From contig BFEA01000149.1 in NCBI GenBank assembly GCA_003427395.1, positions 1,066,098-1,130,097 on the forward strand: a stretch of 64,000 nt of DNA. The letters are read 5' to 3'. Shown piece after piece: positions 1 to 10,589 of the stretch. Each line of letters begins with the position of its first letter. The first letter of the stretch is position 1. This stretch comes from Chara braunii (taxonomy: Eukaryota > Streptophyta > Charophyceae > Charales > Characeae). A program made the translations under genes and the position numbers. The notes beneath the pieces are model-generated. The model saw only the letters and a list, made by a program, of their open reading frames with translations. It was not told where the DNA came from and ran no database searches.

Positions 1-20
1 CCCCCCCCCCCCCCCCCCCC
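1..20. repeat. poly(C) tract at window edge
   Basis: The window opens with 20 consecutive C bases. No function can be assigned. The DNA from here to about 330 is unremarkable, with no supported gene. Confidence 0.9.
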
Positions 21-329
21 TAGCGACTAAAAGAGAAAGAAAAAAAACTTCGTAAATGGATAACGCATGTGTGATGGAGACAGACTCGTACAGTAAGAGC
101 AATCTTTTTTTCGACGTTTTGGTTTGTTTTTTGCTTTTTGTGGTGCATTGCGAAGGAGAAAGTAGAATTTCAGAAGCAAGAGGTTGCCCCCCGACACCCA
201 AAAACCTGCCTCCGGTGAGTTACTGCCGGATTTTTGGGAAAGGGGGCGACCGGTGGGTACTGGCAGGTCCAGTCCCGCAATTAAAAAGTACCTTACTTTG
301 ACGATTTTTCACGCCCAAAATAATAAACA

Positions 330-725
330 GAAAACTTTGAAAATTTGGTATCTTGTAAATTAGGTCAGGATCTTTCTAAGAAAAATATATATGAAAAAAA
401 AAAAAGAACATGAAATACTTGTCGCGCCGATTTGATGTTTTTTTTGTTTTTTTCATCGTTGTCACTCCACGACGTGGGGGCCAACGGAAAAAGTACCCTA
501 AATTCAGTGCTTTTCGTGCTCAGAAGACTACGTTCAGAAACCTGAAAATTAAATGGCCCGCAGATTAGGTCGTGAACTTCCCAGGAGAAATATGATTAAA
601 AAAAAAAAAAAAAAAAAACTGAAATGGTGGTCGCAGCGATTCAGTGCATTTTCTTTTTTTTTCTTGTTTTTTTTCAAAACGGTTCCTTCGTTGAAGGGTC
701 CAGTGTCGAAGGCAAAAATACACTG
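330..725. repeat. degenerate ~205-bp tandem duplication with A and T runs
   Basis: Two diverged units of about 205 bp lie in direct order. Each has a segment reading ATTAGGTC (near 358 and 565), then a poly(A) run, then a T-rich stretch, then a segment containing CACTCC/GGTCC and ending near AAAAATACACT or AAAGTACCCT. A third, poorer relative lies near 1665-1720 (GTGCATTTTTCATTTTTGCC, then GTGTGGGCCA). No coding potential is seen. Confidence 0.55.
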
Positions 726-728
726 AAA

Positions 729-821
729 GTCCTTTGAGACATCCGTTGAAATTGGAACGATACAGAAAAGATTAACATGGACCCTACACTCATTAATCGT
801 GAAATGGTCTTAAAAAAAAAA
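729..821 (+). pseudogene. U6 snRNA retropseudogene with poly(A) tail
   Basis: The sequence follows plant U6 snRNA from its first base: GTCCTTTGAGACATCC, then TTGGAACGATACAGA, then AAGATTAACATGG, and at the 3' side TTAATCGTGAAATGGTC. Relative to the conserved U6 sequence, about 11 nt are missing just after the CCCT of the centre, removing the CAAGGATGA segment. The ACAGAGA box reads ACAGAAA. The copy ends in A10 rather than the T run of a functional Pol III gene, so it looks like a reverse-transcribed, polyadenylated copy. U6 normally catalyses splicing in the spliceosome. This copy should not be functional. I see no USE or TATA element upstream. Confidence 0.88.
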
Positions 822-2035
822 GCAATGAAAGTCAATCGCAATCCAGGGGCCACGAGTCTCCCGCTTCACTTCAGCAAGCGGAACCCGTCCCTTGTGAAAA
901 ATGGAACCAAAAAGGCAAGGGAAAAAAAAAAAAAAAAAAAAAAGACATGCCCAGACCTCATAACAAGCCAACTGTAAAACTAAAATTTAAAGGAGGAAGT
1001 CTTAACCCTAAAAAATCCAACATTCCCGAAGTACACCAAACAAGTTTTTAGTATGTGCCTAAAGCAACACTCCTAACCCTAGTAACACGAAAAGAAAAGA
1101 AGCCAAATATAACAAAGGAACTAACAAATGAAGGAACTAACAAATGTCCTACCTGATGCGAAAATAAAACCAATTCAAGGTTCACAGTTCCTGACGACCA
1201 ACTCTTAAAACAACGGAATTCATAACACTATCAAGACTCAGAACAGGAGAAAATCCCTAAAAAATAACCCTAGTCTCTCGTTAGCCTAAAACGGCGCTAA
1301 AAGAAGTGCAACACCGAAAGTCTAAAACGACTCTAAATAGTGGCCAATGATATCTGCAACGTGCCGCACTTCCTTCGGCGTGTAACCTAACCCCTGTGGT
1401 CAAGTTGTGCCAGACACGTCTGTGTCCTCAACGTGCAAGGCCACAGCTCACGTGAGCCCACTGGAAACACCCAGCATGGTGACCTTGGCTGTAGCTTCCA
1501 TCACCATGGACTTCGGGCCGCAGCGCTGCATCGCTTAGCAGTGCACCGCCTGCGCTGTGCCCTGTCTGGGGCAATGAGTTAACTTGGCCCAAGTATCGAC
1601 CTTGGAAAAAGATAGAATAGAAACATTTCTAGTCAGATGAACTTGGACGCTCCTATGGTGATCATTTGGTGCATTTTTCATTTTTGCCACTCTGCAACGT
1701 GTGGGCCAGCTGAAAAACCATTTTTTCCTTATTGTTTATTAACTTCGCCTGCATTAACAAATAGGAGTGATGGTACAAGCATGCACTCCTATTTGTCTTG
1801 CAGGGGGCTCCGGTCTATTGGTGGGGAGCTACACCGGCTGGAACTTAGATACATCGTTGAATTGTTCATACATCATGTGCTGGGAACTGGGACCAGCGTC
1901 CCTCATGAATCATTTTTTTTTTACATGATTCTGATGTTATGAAAATAATGATGAACATACTAAATTAAATGTTACGGCCGATAATGAGTCAATAACTGTG
2001 GATCATACCACAAGCCCCGATGAATACATTGCGCT
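822..2035. other. no gene seen; A-rich and ordinary DNA
   Basis: Nothing codes convincingly here. Visible details are a run of about 20 A near 924-943, and an exact 16-bp tandem duplication (AAGGAACTAACAAATG at 1115-1130 and 1131-1146). A 10-bp word, CTGGGACCAG-like, near 1888 also occurs near 4067. The stretch 1371-1600 is GC-richer, but its frames match nothing I recognise. Confidence 0.5.
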
Positions 2036-2039
2036 AAGA

Positions 2040-2600
2040 CAATTAGGAGTGAAGAGGTAGCATCAACAATTCGCCTAGCTTTTTGTAGGAGTGAAGAGGT
2101 AGCATCTGTCTAAGATAAATAGGAGTGCACGCTCGTATAGACGCGACGAGTACATTATGCTAAGACAAATTGCTGTGCTAAGATAAATAGGTAGCATCTG
2201 TAGCTCTGTGGGGGCTTTATAGGCGTTGTAGGGGCTTTGAAGAGGTAGCATCAACAAATGAAGACGCTACCTACTTATCTTGTTGATGCTACTTGTAGGG
2301 GTTTTGAAGAAGTAGCATCAACAATTCGCCTAGGTAGCATCATGAAGATAAATTGTAGCGCATGCGCATACAGACGCTACCTATTTATCTTGTTGATCGC
2401 AAAAGAGTGAAGAGGTCGCACCAGCAGTTCGACTAGCTTTCTGTAGGAGTGAAGAGGTAGCATCTGTCTAAGACAAATAGCATCAACAGACGCGAGGAGT
2501 ACATTGTGCTAAGACGAATTGTTGTGCTAAGACAAATAGGGGTCCATTTTTCTAGCTTTTGCTCACAGATGCTACCTCTTCACTCTTTTGCGAGGCGTCA
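2040..2600. repeat. nested direct/inverted short-repeat region with 19-bp terminal inverted repeat
   Basis: Short words recur in both orientations: GAAGAGGTAGCATC, GTGCTAAGACAAAT, AGACGCTACCTA and TTGTTGATGCTAC. An exact 19-bp inverted repeat, CGCAAAAGAGTGAAGAGGT at 2398-2416 and its complement at 2574-2592, encloses 157 bp. The first half is a set of degenerate copies of the same words. The structure resembles a foldback or MITE-like insertion built from internally amplified modules. No transposase or target-site duplication is resolved. Confidence 0.6.
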
Positions 2601-3055
2601 TATCTTACACTGAACCTAGTAGTCATCTCACAACTTTCAAAGGATAAATAGACAGCCAGATTCAGGGAAAAGTCAAGGCATCCTTCCTATTCTATACCAT
2701 ACCAACTCATAGGTACGAGGGATAAGGAGGGGGGATGGAAGGGGTCTTCAAATTCTGAAAGAGGGCGAGGTGGGTCCACATTTGTCCAAGAATGGAATGT
2801 CATGAAGTAGTCCCTTTCAAATTCCTCACTTCCTCTTGTAACCCCCTTGAGCTCAAAAGAGTGACCTACTCTCATTACCCCACCTTCGACTTTTCATATC
2901 ATAACCCCTTGAGGACCCTCAAGCCAAGCGCCACTGAGTAGTTGGGTGGGTTGTTGAATTTCCTTCTTAGACGATAAAAAATGGATTTTCTTTAACTCTA
3001 TCCCACTAAGTTGAAATCACTATCTGCTTTCCAACCTTGTTCCCTCAAGAAGCGT

Positions 3056-3252
3056 AAGAGAGAGAGAGAGAGAGAGGGTGCCACTCCCCACCAATAGACA
3101 ACAGTGTGTGTAAGAGAGATAAAAGAGAGAGAGACTGTGGGGGGATGGTCCAGCTGGTGCTCTATTAACGATGTTCAGGATCGCTGGACCCAGTTTCCAG
3201 AACATGTTGCTCCCCACCAATAGACAACAGAATGTGTGTTCGTGTGTAAGAG

Positions 3253-3296
<44 letters not shown>

Positions 3297-3495
3297 GCAC
3301 CATCCCAGTTTCCAGCACATGCTGCTCCCCACCAATAGACAGCAGAATGTGTGTTCGTGTAAGAGAGCGAGAGAGAGAGAGAGAGAGAGAGAGATTAAGA
3401 GAGAGAGAGAGACCTGCACCATCCCAGTTTCCAGCACATGCTGTTCCCCACCAATACACAACAGAATGTGTTCGTGTGTAAGAGAGAGAGAGAGG
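3056..3495. repeat. (GA)n-linked minisatellite, ~116-bp unit
   Basis: Three to four copies of a unit consist of CCCAGTTTCCAGCACATGCT, CCCCACCAATAGACA, AGAATGTGTGTTCGTGT and a (GA)n tract. The two best copies begin near 3303 and 3419, a 116-bp period. The first copies (3078 and 3187) are partial. Open frames across this block are repeat products in all frames. Confidence 0.85.
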
Positions 3496-3499
3496 CTGA

Positions 3500-4227
3500 A
3501 TGCGAAAATTGAAATATGAGATCATATAGCGACCGCTACCTATTTCACAGTTGGCATGATTTAATTCAATTTATTTAGCATTTTTCGCAGAAAGACCACA
3601 ACAAAATCTACGAGTAATCCAATTTTCAGGTCTTTCCACGCATTCTTATGAGCGCGAAAACTCGAGCACTCTTTCAGTTCGCCCACACATGGCTACGTGG
3701 AAAAATTGAAAAATGTGCCAAATCGGTTCGACCATTATTGAGCAGTCCCAAATGACTTTTCAAAAATGTTCCAAATTTTTAATGGAAAAAATGCCCTAAT
3801 CTATGGATTTTCTAAATTTCAGATTTTGCACCTGACCTCCCCACGTGTTGAGAAGATGGGCCTCAACGGCTGGGCCTGAGGGCCATTATGCAATTCACAT
3901 ACCCCAACTTTTTTTTTTGCGTGCACGCAGTGGGTACACGAATTTCAGGTTTTTTTTTGCAAGAGGATCATTCACCTTTTTTTTTTTTTTTGCAAGACCA
4001 TCATTCATTTCATTTCAAAATATAAAATAGCCCGGGGACCTCACAATTCAACCCGGAGATACTGGGACCAATACCCAGCATAGGCTCGTGCTGGAAATCC
4101 GGACCAGCGTCCCATTAAACCATCCCTTCCACCGCGAGGTTCGCAAAAACCCTAATTACGATCTTCTCATCAAGCACTAGGTCTGCTATTCTACTATACA
4201 CTCCACACATTGCAAAGCATTTCAAAC
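3500..4227. other. no gene seen
   Basis: Ordinary non-coding DNA with T runs near 3908-3916 and 3978-3991. I recognise no element. Confidence 0.5.
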
Positions 4228-4332
4228 TAGTCTTCCCCCGAATACAACGCACGGTCATTATAGCTGAATTTGGTGGATATTTCAGTCTAAATTCAGCTAT
4301 AATGACCTTACGTTGTATTCGGGGGAAGACTA
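4228..4332. mobile_element. 105-bp foldback (MITE-like) hairpin element
   Basis: Two 44-nt arms, 4228-4271 and 4289-4332, are inverted copies matching at 42 of 44 positions, with a 17-nt loop. The ends read TAGTCTTCCCCCGAATAC and its complement. The near-perfect pairing implies recent origin or active maintenance. The arm resembles the foldback elements at 7571, 19143, 43841 and 54985, sharing the order GTCTTC/GTTTTC, CCGAAT, AACGCAC and GATTATAGC. It carries no coding capacity. Confidence 0.85.
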
Positions 4333-4918
4333 TCTATTCCACAGGGTGGAGTCTACCCCATGCTGGTGAATGCCCAATCATTCCATGCTAGTCATTAAGA
4401 ACACCTTGTTATCCGCTGGAATGGGCTGAAAGCAGTCTGAATAATCGTCAAGAAGTTTCAGTAGACGCACACACGCACACACACAGTCGATTAGGATTCC
4501 GTTTGCCCTGCTGCTGCTCCACTGAATGATAAACTCCACGCTCGCTATCCGCTGTCCGCTGCCCCCTGTCCGCTGCTCCAATCTCTGTCCGCTGCTCCGG
4601 ATTCTGTTCTCCACCGATATGATTGTTCCAATGGCCAGGGGGGATAAACTCTACCGCGCTGCCCTCCCTGGACTGTTTCCTTTTCTGCTGAAAGCTTCAG
4701 TTAAGGTGCCATATCTCTGCCCGTTCTGCACCGCTCCTTGACAGCTGCCTTAACAGTTGGACTACGGTCCATCCTACAGGGGGTGTATACCACCCTTACA
4801 GCCGAGGACAAGGCCTCCCTCTTTCCACTTCCACTACGAACTTAGGTCTGCGAACTCTCTCTCTTACACATGCACGAACAAGCGGTTGTAAGTCGAGAGC
4901 GCAGCACTCGCAGATGAA
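4333..4918. other. no gene seen; low-complexity TCCGCTG-rich segment
   Basis: The stretch 4540-4605 is an irregular run of CTGTCCGCTGCTCC words. Open frames on both strands match no family I recognise. Confidence 0.5.
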
Positions 4919-7489
4919 TTCTGCTCAAATGCAGAAATCAGACCATTGCCACAATAAATACCCTTGGAGTGCCGCCAGACAGTTGCTTCGTGTGCATCTA
5001 TATATAGGTAGTCCGAAGGACTGCTTCAATCCCCGTCCGCCTCTCTCTCTCTCTCTGTCTCTCTCCCCCGCTTTGCGCACCTCCCGCACATTTCTTCCCA
5101 ACCGAGAAGCGAACGAAGGTTCATTCGCATTTTGCAGATCAAGCTCTCTCTCTCTCTCTCTCCGGCGGAGTTTGCGACACAGAATGAGCAGTTTGATTAC
5201 CGTTTTCAAAGGGAAGACAAGCCGGGTTATGCAACGAGAGAGGGAGCGAGAGTGCCGAGGGCAGTGGTTGGTGCCCACCTCATTATCGCTTGTAGGGCAG
5301 TCGATTCTTAACCACAACCGGGGTCAAGATGGATTACAATTTTGTCATCAATTAGGAGACTTTTGCAGCCTGTTGAGGTTTCAGCCTCCTGATCAATCGG
5401 CGAAACTCATACGGAGCAGTTTGCCAAAGACCCTCGCTTGTTGTCCTCTTGTCCCTCTCTGTCTACGGTTCAGCGGACAGCTCTGTTTGACGATAGGCCA
5501 ATCGTCCTCTTAAGCAAAATGCGGCCAATCGTCCTCTAAGCGTTTCCGGAGGTGAGGATTGGCCGCCAAGGACGGACGGGATACGGCAGCCTCTACAACG
5601 TCCATCACCTACCACATAATGAATGAATTACAGCAGCGCGTTCCACTGAGATTGGATATGTTCTTGGAGAGGATAACGACACCTGGTATATGCCGGAGAC
5701 CGTTCCGTTGAGTCGCTGGTATAATAAGGCCTTTCACATAAATTCTTTCGTGATCTTTTTCGCCTGCCTCCAACGAGCTTCTCTACCCTCTCGATCTTTA
5801 TTCAATTATCGATGAAATTTGTAGGTCGCGAAATACACGTAGAATACAGACAAATCATTTTATGCACAGCGTTCTCTACTGCAAAAGCCTTTACTAGAGT
5901 ACGACACTCCCCACCTAAAGAACTGGTCCCAACCTAAAGAACTGGTCTCTCCCACGCCGATTCCAATTACACGAGGAGCCCGGTTCAGGCAAAGCCCAGT
6001 AAAAGCAGTGAAACAAACTCCTTGCCCACACAAACACAAAAAATAGAAACCTCCTTAACCCTACACAAACAAATACTCCGTCGTACCCTAACAGTGGAAC
6101 AACAGCACAGGCGCGATCCGACTCATCCAGCCGATACCATGGCGCGCAATCTCGGAGCTGTTCGAGTCTGTCCGACCGCCACAAACTTCAGCACCTTTGA
6201 AGGGCATCTTGGCTCCTCCCGAACATCAGAGAGCCAACGGGATCGCTACCTCGACAGTGGAGGTCTCCCCTTCATTTCCATTCTCTAACCTACTAGTCGA
6301 TTGACCATTCCAAATCTCAGACTTCTCTGTTGTGGATCAGGGTGCAGGACATCCACTTCAGGCAGCGAAAAAGCTCAAGGGAATTACCAACCCCTACTGG
6401 GTATCGTGGTAATCCACGCGATCCGTTTACCCTCGACTACCGCGCCACAACATCGCACCGTGAAGTGCATGCTTCTGGCATCATATAACACCTCAGCATT
6501 ACCATCTTCGTAACAAAAAGGCGGGAATGGCAAACCAACACTAATTTCCTCGGAGAAGCACAGCTAAACAAACGCCACCATTTCCGTCACAATACGCCTC
6601 GCTATTGGGGTAGTTAATATCATCCTCGAGCTCGCTCAATGCTTACCGCAGAGAGCGAATCTGATGGCTTCCTCCTAGCACGGCGCGAGTGAACGCAAAA
6701 CGGAATTCACATTGAACGGAAGAGAATTCCGCGACAACAGACATTTCGTTCTTAGATGTGTCAACAGTCGCGTTTACGACAAAGACACTGCTCTCTTCAT
6801 CAAGGAAGCTTAAGCCAGTGCATTTTCTGTTTACCAGATCCAACATGTCCATTGTCCATAACAAAAACACAACACATACTTGAACAGAATGATGACGATC
6901 ATAGCTCGGAGAGAACTACCTAGGTAGCACCGGTGCTACATTTGTGCCTTCAGATCACGAATGTAGTTGCGAATATCGTAAGGTTCTTCCTTTCATATCA
7001 TATTCCATAAAACAATTAGCACCATCCTGGTCAGGCAAAAATGCGTAACGCCTCCGTAAATGCGTCGGTTCCAGGTTTCCGCCCTATACAAAATGACGCG
7101 ACTCGACAACTCTTAAAACGCATGCCAAGCGTCAAACACAAGATGATACGGTGTTCACCCGAACAGAAAGCACGGTTACTTTAGCTACATACAGGCCAAC
7201 ACTTCAGTCTAGAAACACGATAATGACCGAGGGATATCTCGGGTAGAGTACGTCGGGATTAGGTTTTACCTTAGATACAGACGGGCCAACATTTCAGTCT
7301 CGAAACACGATAATCACCGAGCGATCTAATCGGGTAAAGTCCGTGAGGATTAGGTTCTGCCCGAAGGTACGACTTATACCCTAAAAACCACGCCAGAACC
7401 CTCGGGGAAAGTGCACACAGCTCACATCTAAGTTCCCGGAAACACGCACGTCTCCAATTAACATGTTACCTCAAAAAACTAAAAAACTC

Positions 7490-8545
7490 TAAACAGTCCT
7501 GAGGTTATTTTCCAATGAGAGCATCTGCAGCTTCCCAACCACAGAAAGGGCAACCAGGCCACACACTACGGTCTTCACCGGAATCGAACGCACGGTGATT
7601 ATAGCCGTACTTCAATTTCTGTGCAGGTACAGCTGCAATAACCAGTCGTTCTATTCGGGTGAAGACAGTGGGAGAGGCTGCTCTTATATCCGCTCCTAGA
7701 AGCGGCCTGGTTCTTTTCCGAAAAAACAATAAAAAAAAGAAAGCTACGACACAAACAGGGAATATTGTAACAAGTCGTATCAGGAAACATTTTAACAAGA
7801 TATTCCGAAAGATGTAAGAACGCATCGCAGGAAAACAACAGCTATGCGCCTTGGCATGGCTATAACAACCATAGCCATCTATCCGTGCATATTTGCCAAC
7901 ATCGCAAAAGGATTCCTACCTTTCAGGGAACTTCGAAACAACGCATACAGAGAACTTCGGAACAACGCATACACAAAAGATCACCACATCCCTTAAGCAT
8001 AGCCGAAGGATTCCTTCCTTTAGATTAATTCGTACGAAATTATGTCACAAAATCTCGAAACAAGCAAAGACCGTAGTAAATTCTCTCCTCCAACACTCAG
8101 TTTTCAGTCAAAAGACATTTCTCAATGCAGAGCAAACATTAGAAGAACAAGACAATACACGACCCACGGATGACCCAAGACAGTGCACGACACACGGACC
8201 AACCAAGACAATACACGACCCACGAACGACCCAAGACAGTACAGTACACGGTCAACCTAGACAGTACACGACCAACCACCCCCATGCGAAATGCAAAAAT
8301 ATGAAATCGAAACATTGACTGAGCAAACATTGACTGAGCAAACAGAATCAAAGATTCACACGCCAACCACTCCCATGCAAATGCAAAAATATGAAATCGA
8401 AAACACACAACCAACCACATCAGCCGGTCCAATTTAACAACTTAAGAATCACTCGTTCCTTATAACACTACATTACAAATATCGTCAAGCGGAAGAGCAT
8501 AGAGAGCGTTTGCCAAATTGAAACATCCCCATCCCCGTTCACATC
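7490..8545 (+). repeat. dispersed ~1-kb repeat R1, member a
   Basis: The block starts near ATTTTCCAATGAGAGCATCTG and ends near GCGTTTGCCAAATTGAA. It recurs with divergence at 19078-19975, 43783-44605, 54918-55795 and, poorer, 57225-57745. It contains the foldback element at 7571-7666 and a run of CACACGGACC/ACGACCCACG words near 8156-8280. No member has a convincing coding frame, and its origin is unknown. Confidence 0.75.
7571..7666. mobile_element. foldback element, family of 4228-4332
   Basis: The arm GTCTTCACCGGAATCGAACG (7571) is mirrored by CGTTCTATTCGGGTGAAGAC ending at 7666. The interior pairs further (GGTGATTATAGC with GCTGCAATAACC). It is an imperfect inverted repeat of about 96 bp. 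The word GTTCGATTCC on the minus strand resembles a Pol III B box, but no tRNA fold accompanies it. Confidence 0.7.
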
Positions 8546-8682
8546 CGTGTAGCGCATGCGTTTGTCCTCTTCCCCCTATTCTCGTTCCACTGAACCATAC
8601 TACCAACTCACCCTTTCCCACTCTCCCACCCACTCCGACTGCCCGCTCCCCCTCCCCCCACTCAACCCATAGGCGTCGTCCA

Positions 8683-8748
8683 TTACTTCGATCTCTGGCG
8701 CATCTTTCTGCGCTTCCTCTTGAGACGCCTCATACGCTTCTTCTTCCA
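8683..8748 (-). CDS. RPL41: ribosomal protein eL41, C-terminal exon (copy 1)
   Basis: On the minus strand, TGG at 8748-8746 starts a 21-codon frame ending in TAA at 8685-8683. It translates as WKKKRMRRLK followed by RKRRKMRQRSK, exactly residues 5-25 of the 25-residue plant-type eL41. eL41 is a very basic peptide at the interface of the two cytosolic ribosomal subunits. The codon for W follows a 3' splice site (TTTGTCCTGCAG), so the missing first four residues (normally MRAK) must come from an upstream exon, in phase 0. I could not place that exon. The best candidate (minus strand 9181-9172, ATGAGCCGAG followed by GT) is 2 nt short for the frame. The gene may therefore be intact with an unseen exon 1, or a decayed copy. 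It is nucleotide-identical to the exon at 44748-44813. Confidence 0.9.
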   Translation of the reverse strand, partial: WKKKRMRRLKRKRRKMRQRSK

Positions 8749-8843
8749 CTGCAGGACAAACCACAACAGCCACTAATCAATCTCCGTTTGCCACAAAGAA
8801 TCACGGAGAGCGCCGCACCGAGACCATATTAACCATGGGACTT

Positions 8844-8929
8844 GCGTGTAAACTCGGTATTGGGTCAACGAATGTCACGATGGGGACCGAGAATCGCTAG
8901 TCTGACACCGCAGATCAATTACGTCAGAC

Positions 8930-9002
<73 letters not shown>

Positions 9003-9051
9003 TGGGTCAACGAATGTCACAATGGGGACCGAGAGTCGCCCTCTCTCTCCG

Positions 9052-9085
<34 letters not shown>
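8844..9085. repeat. (CT)n arrays separating copies of a TTGGGTCAACGAATGTCAC unit
   Basis: The word TATTGGGTCAACGAATGTCA, followed by a GGGGACCGAGAGTCGCC-like string, occurs near 8859 and 9000 and is separated by long (CT)n. Copy 2 shows the same at 44932, 45049, 45156 and 45235, with expanded copy number. If eL41 is transcribed from the minus strand, this lies in its intron or 5' region as (GA)n. Peptides of SLSLSL or RERERE type here are repeat products. Confidence 0.85.
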
Positions 9086-9093
<8 letters not shown>

Positions 9094-9171
9094 TAATCAC
9101 CACCCACACACAATTGTCACAATCTTGGAAGATTTTCAACAAAAAAATAGTGCTCAAGTATCATACACGAC

Positions 9172-9192
9172 CTCGGCTCATCTCTAGGGTTT
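9172..9192 (-). promoter_or_regulatory. telo-box-like motif with ATG and GT; weak candidate for eL41 exon 1
   Basis: On the minus strand AAACCCTAG (9192-9184) is followed by AG, ATGAGCCGAG (9181-9172) and then GT. Telo boxes (AAACCCTA) are common near the start of plant ribosomal protein genes. The exon would need 12 nt (MRAK) but has 10, and copy 2 has GTG instead of ATG. Similar words recur near 9375 and 9420, so this may be a decayed repeat instead. Confidence 0.3.
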
Positions 9193-9851
9193 TTCTCCAG
9201 GGTCTTCTGGAAAGTAAATGTGTTTCGGATAGCACTGTCCCACCGATACACAGAACTTCCCTTTCGTCGCAGCCATACATCTCAGCAAACATCACTCACA
9301 AAACGTGCTCATCGCAGCCATACATCTCAGCAAACATCACTCACAAAACGTAGTGCTCAAAAAGTGTTTACACTAGCTCATCCCTATAATTTTTGTTAGA
9401 GTGCTTCTGAATAGTGCTAGGCTCATCACTAGGAATTTTTTGTTACAGTGCTTCTGAATAGTACTATCCCACCAATAACTGATGGCTTGACAATAACAAA
9501 ACACAAAAACGCCCTTTCATCTCAACAATACATCTCAGCAAACATCAAGCACGAGAACGAACTTTCTTTCTGCATGCCGAATGTACATCACAAGAAGAAA
9601 TAAGAAAAGAAAAACCTATCAACACGCCTAGCCAGGTCACAAAGAGGCAGCGGACCCAAACGTGGTGACGGCTGTACGCCTAGTCTCAAGTTTGCTCTCA
9701 CGAACGCACAAAAGCATGACTGTGCAAGAACGTTTCGTCGGACTTTCACCGCCATATGATGAGACCGGGAGAGAGTCTCTCTCTCTCTGTCGCTATCTCG
9801 GAATCTGTCTTTTCCCGACATTTATCAACGTATATTTGTCTGCCTCGTTGC

Positions 9852-9885
9852 CTGTCTGGTTGTCTGAATGCCTAACGCACTGCAC

Positions 9886-9971
<86 letters not shown>

Positions 9972-10004
9972 NCTGTCTGGTTGTCTGAATGCCTAACGCA
10001 CTGC

Positions 10005-10082
<78 letters not shown>

Positions 10083-10088
10083 CTCTCT
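9852..10088. repeat. (CT)n tracts with duplicated flank around a single N
   Basis: The 38-bp string beginning CTGTCTGGTTGTCTGAATGC at 9852 is repeated immediately after the lone N at 9972 (9973-10010). Each copy is followed by long (CT)n. Copy 2 (about 45967) has the string once. This points to an unresolved contig join rather than a real tandem repeat. Confidence 0.85.
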
Positions 10089-10157
10089 CTCTCTTCTCGG
10101 TTTCTCTGTGTGCGACACATTTTCATTTGTTGCCAGAAAGCAACAAGACGGCCCACG

Positions 10158-10167
10158 AAACCCTAAA
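10158..10167 (+). promoter_or_regulatory. telo box AAACCCTAAA downstream of a CT tract
   Basis: AAACCCTAAA lies about 70 bp after a long (CT)n tract and about 90 bp before ATGAG|GTAACT (near 10252). The same arrangement is at 46113-46122 in copy 2. CT-rich initiator regions with a telo box are typical of plant translation-related gene 5' regions, so a plus-strand gene may start here. I find no following exon that I recognise. Confidence 0.35.
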
Positions 10168-10589
10168 GGAAAACCTTTCGGTCTCTCTTCCAACATTCCT
10201 CATTCACCTCCTTCAACCCCTGTCGGCCAACATCCCAAGTTCATCCGTGATGAGGTAACTCCCTGACTCACCACCATCAACCTCAAAATCCCTCACTCAA
10301 CTCCCTCCAACCCCATACGATAGTACCTCGACCACTACACATCATCACTGCTCTCACCAATTAGCTCCCTTCGCTTCCCCGCCACACACACCGACTGAAC
10401 AACGATCAATGGCGTTCACCAAAGAAACAAACGAGTCTGGACAAGATACCAACCTTCGCCCTCATGGTCGCAGTTGCGTCTGCTGGAACACTACTCCCGA
10501 GCGCGTGCCTCGATCGATTTCCTCCCAACAACGATCAAGAAAAGAAGCTGAGGGATTCCTCTTGCTCCCTTGACGGACTATATCACCTA

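Noticed and set aside
3165-3525. Long frames rich in RERERE or SLSLSL on both strands (also 8842-9353, 26559-26918, 33671-34019, 44909-45382, 45939-46213, 49424-49678)
   Set aside because: They are translations of (GA)n/(CT)n tracts, which lack stops in several frames. They have no conserved non-repeat domain.
9172-9181. First exon of eL41 (ATGAGCCGAG before GT)
   Set aside because: It has 10 nt where 12 are required for the frame, copy 2 lacks the ATG, and similar words recur nearby at 9375 and 9420. Kept only as a weak regulatory candidate.
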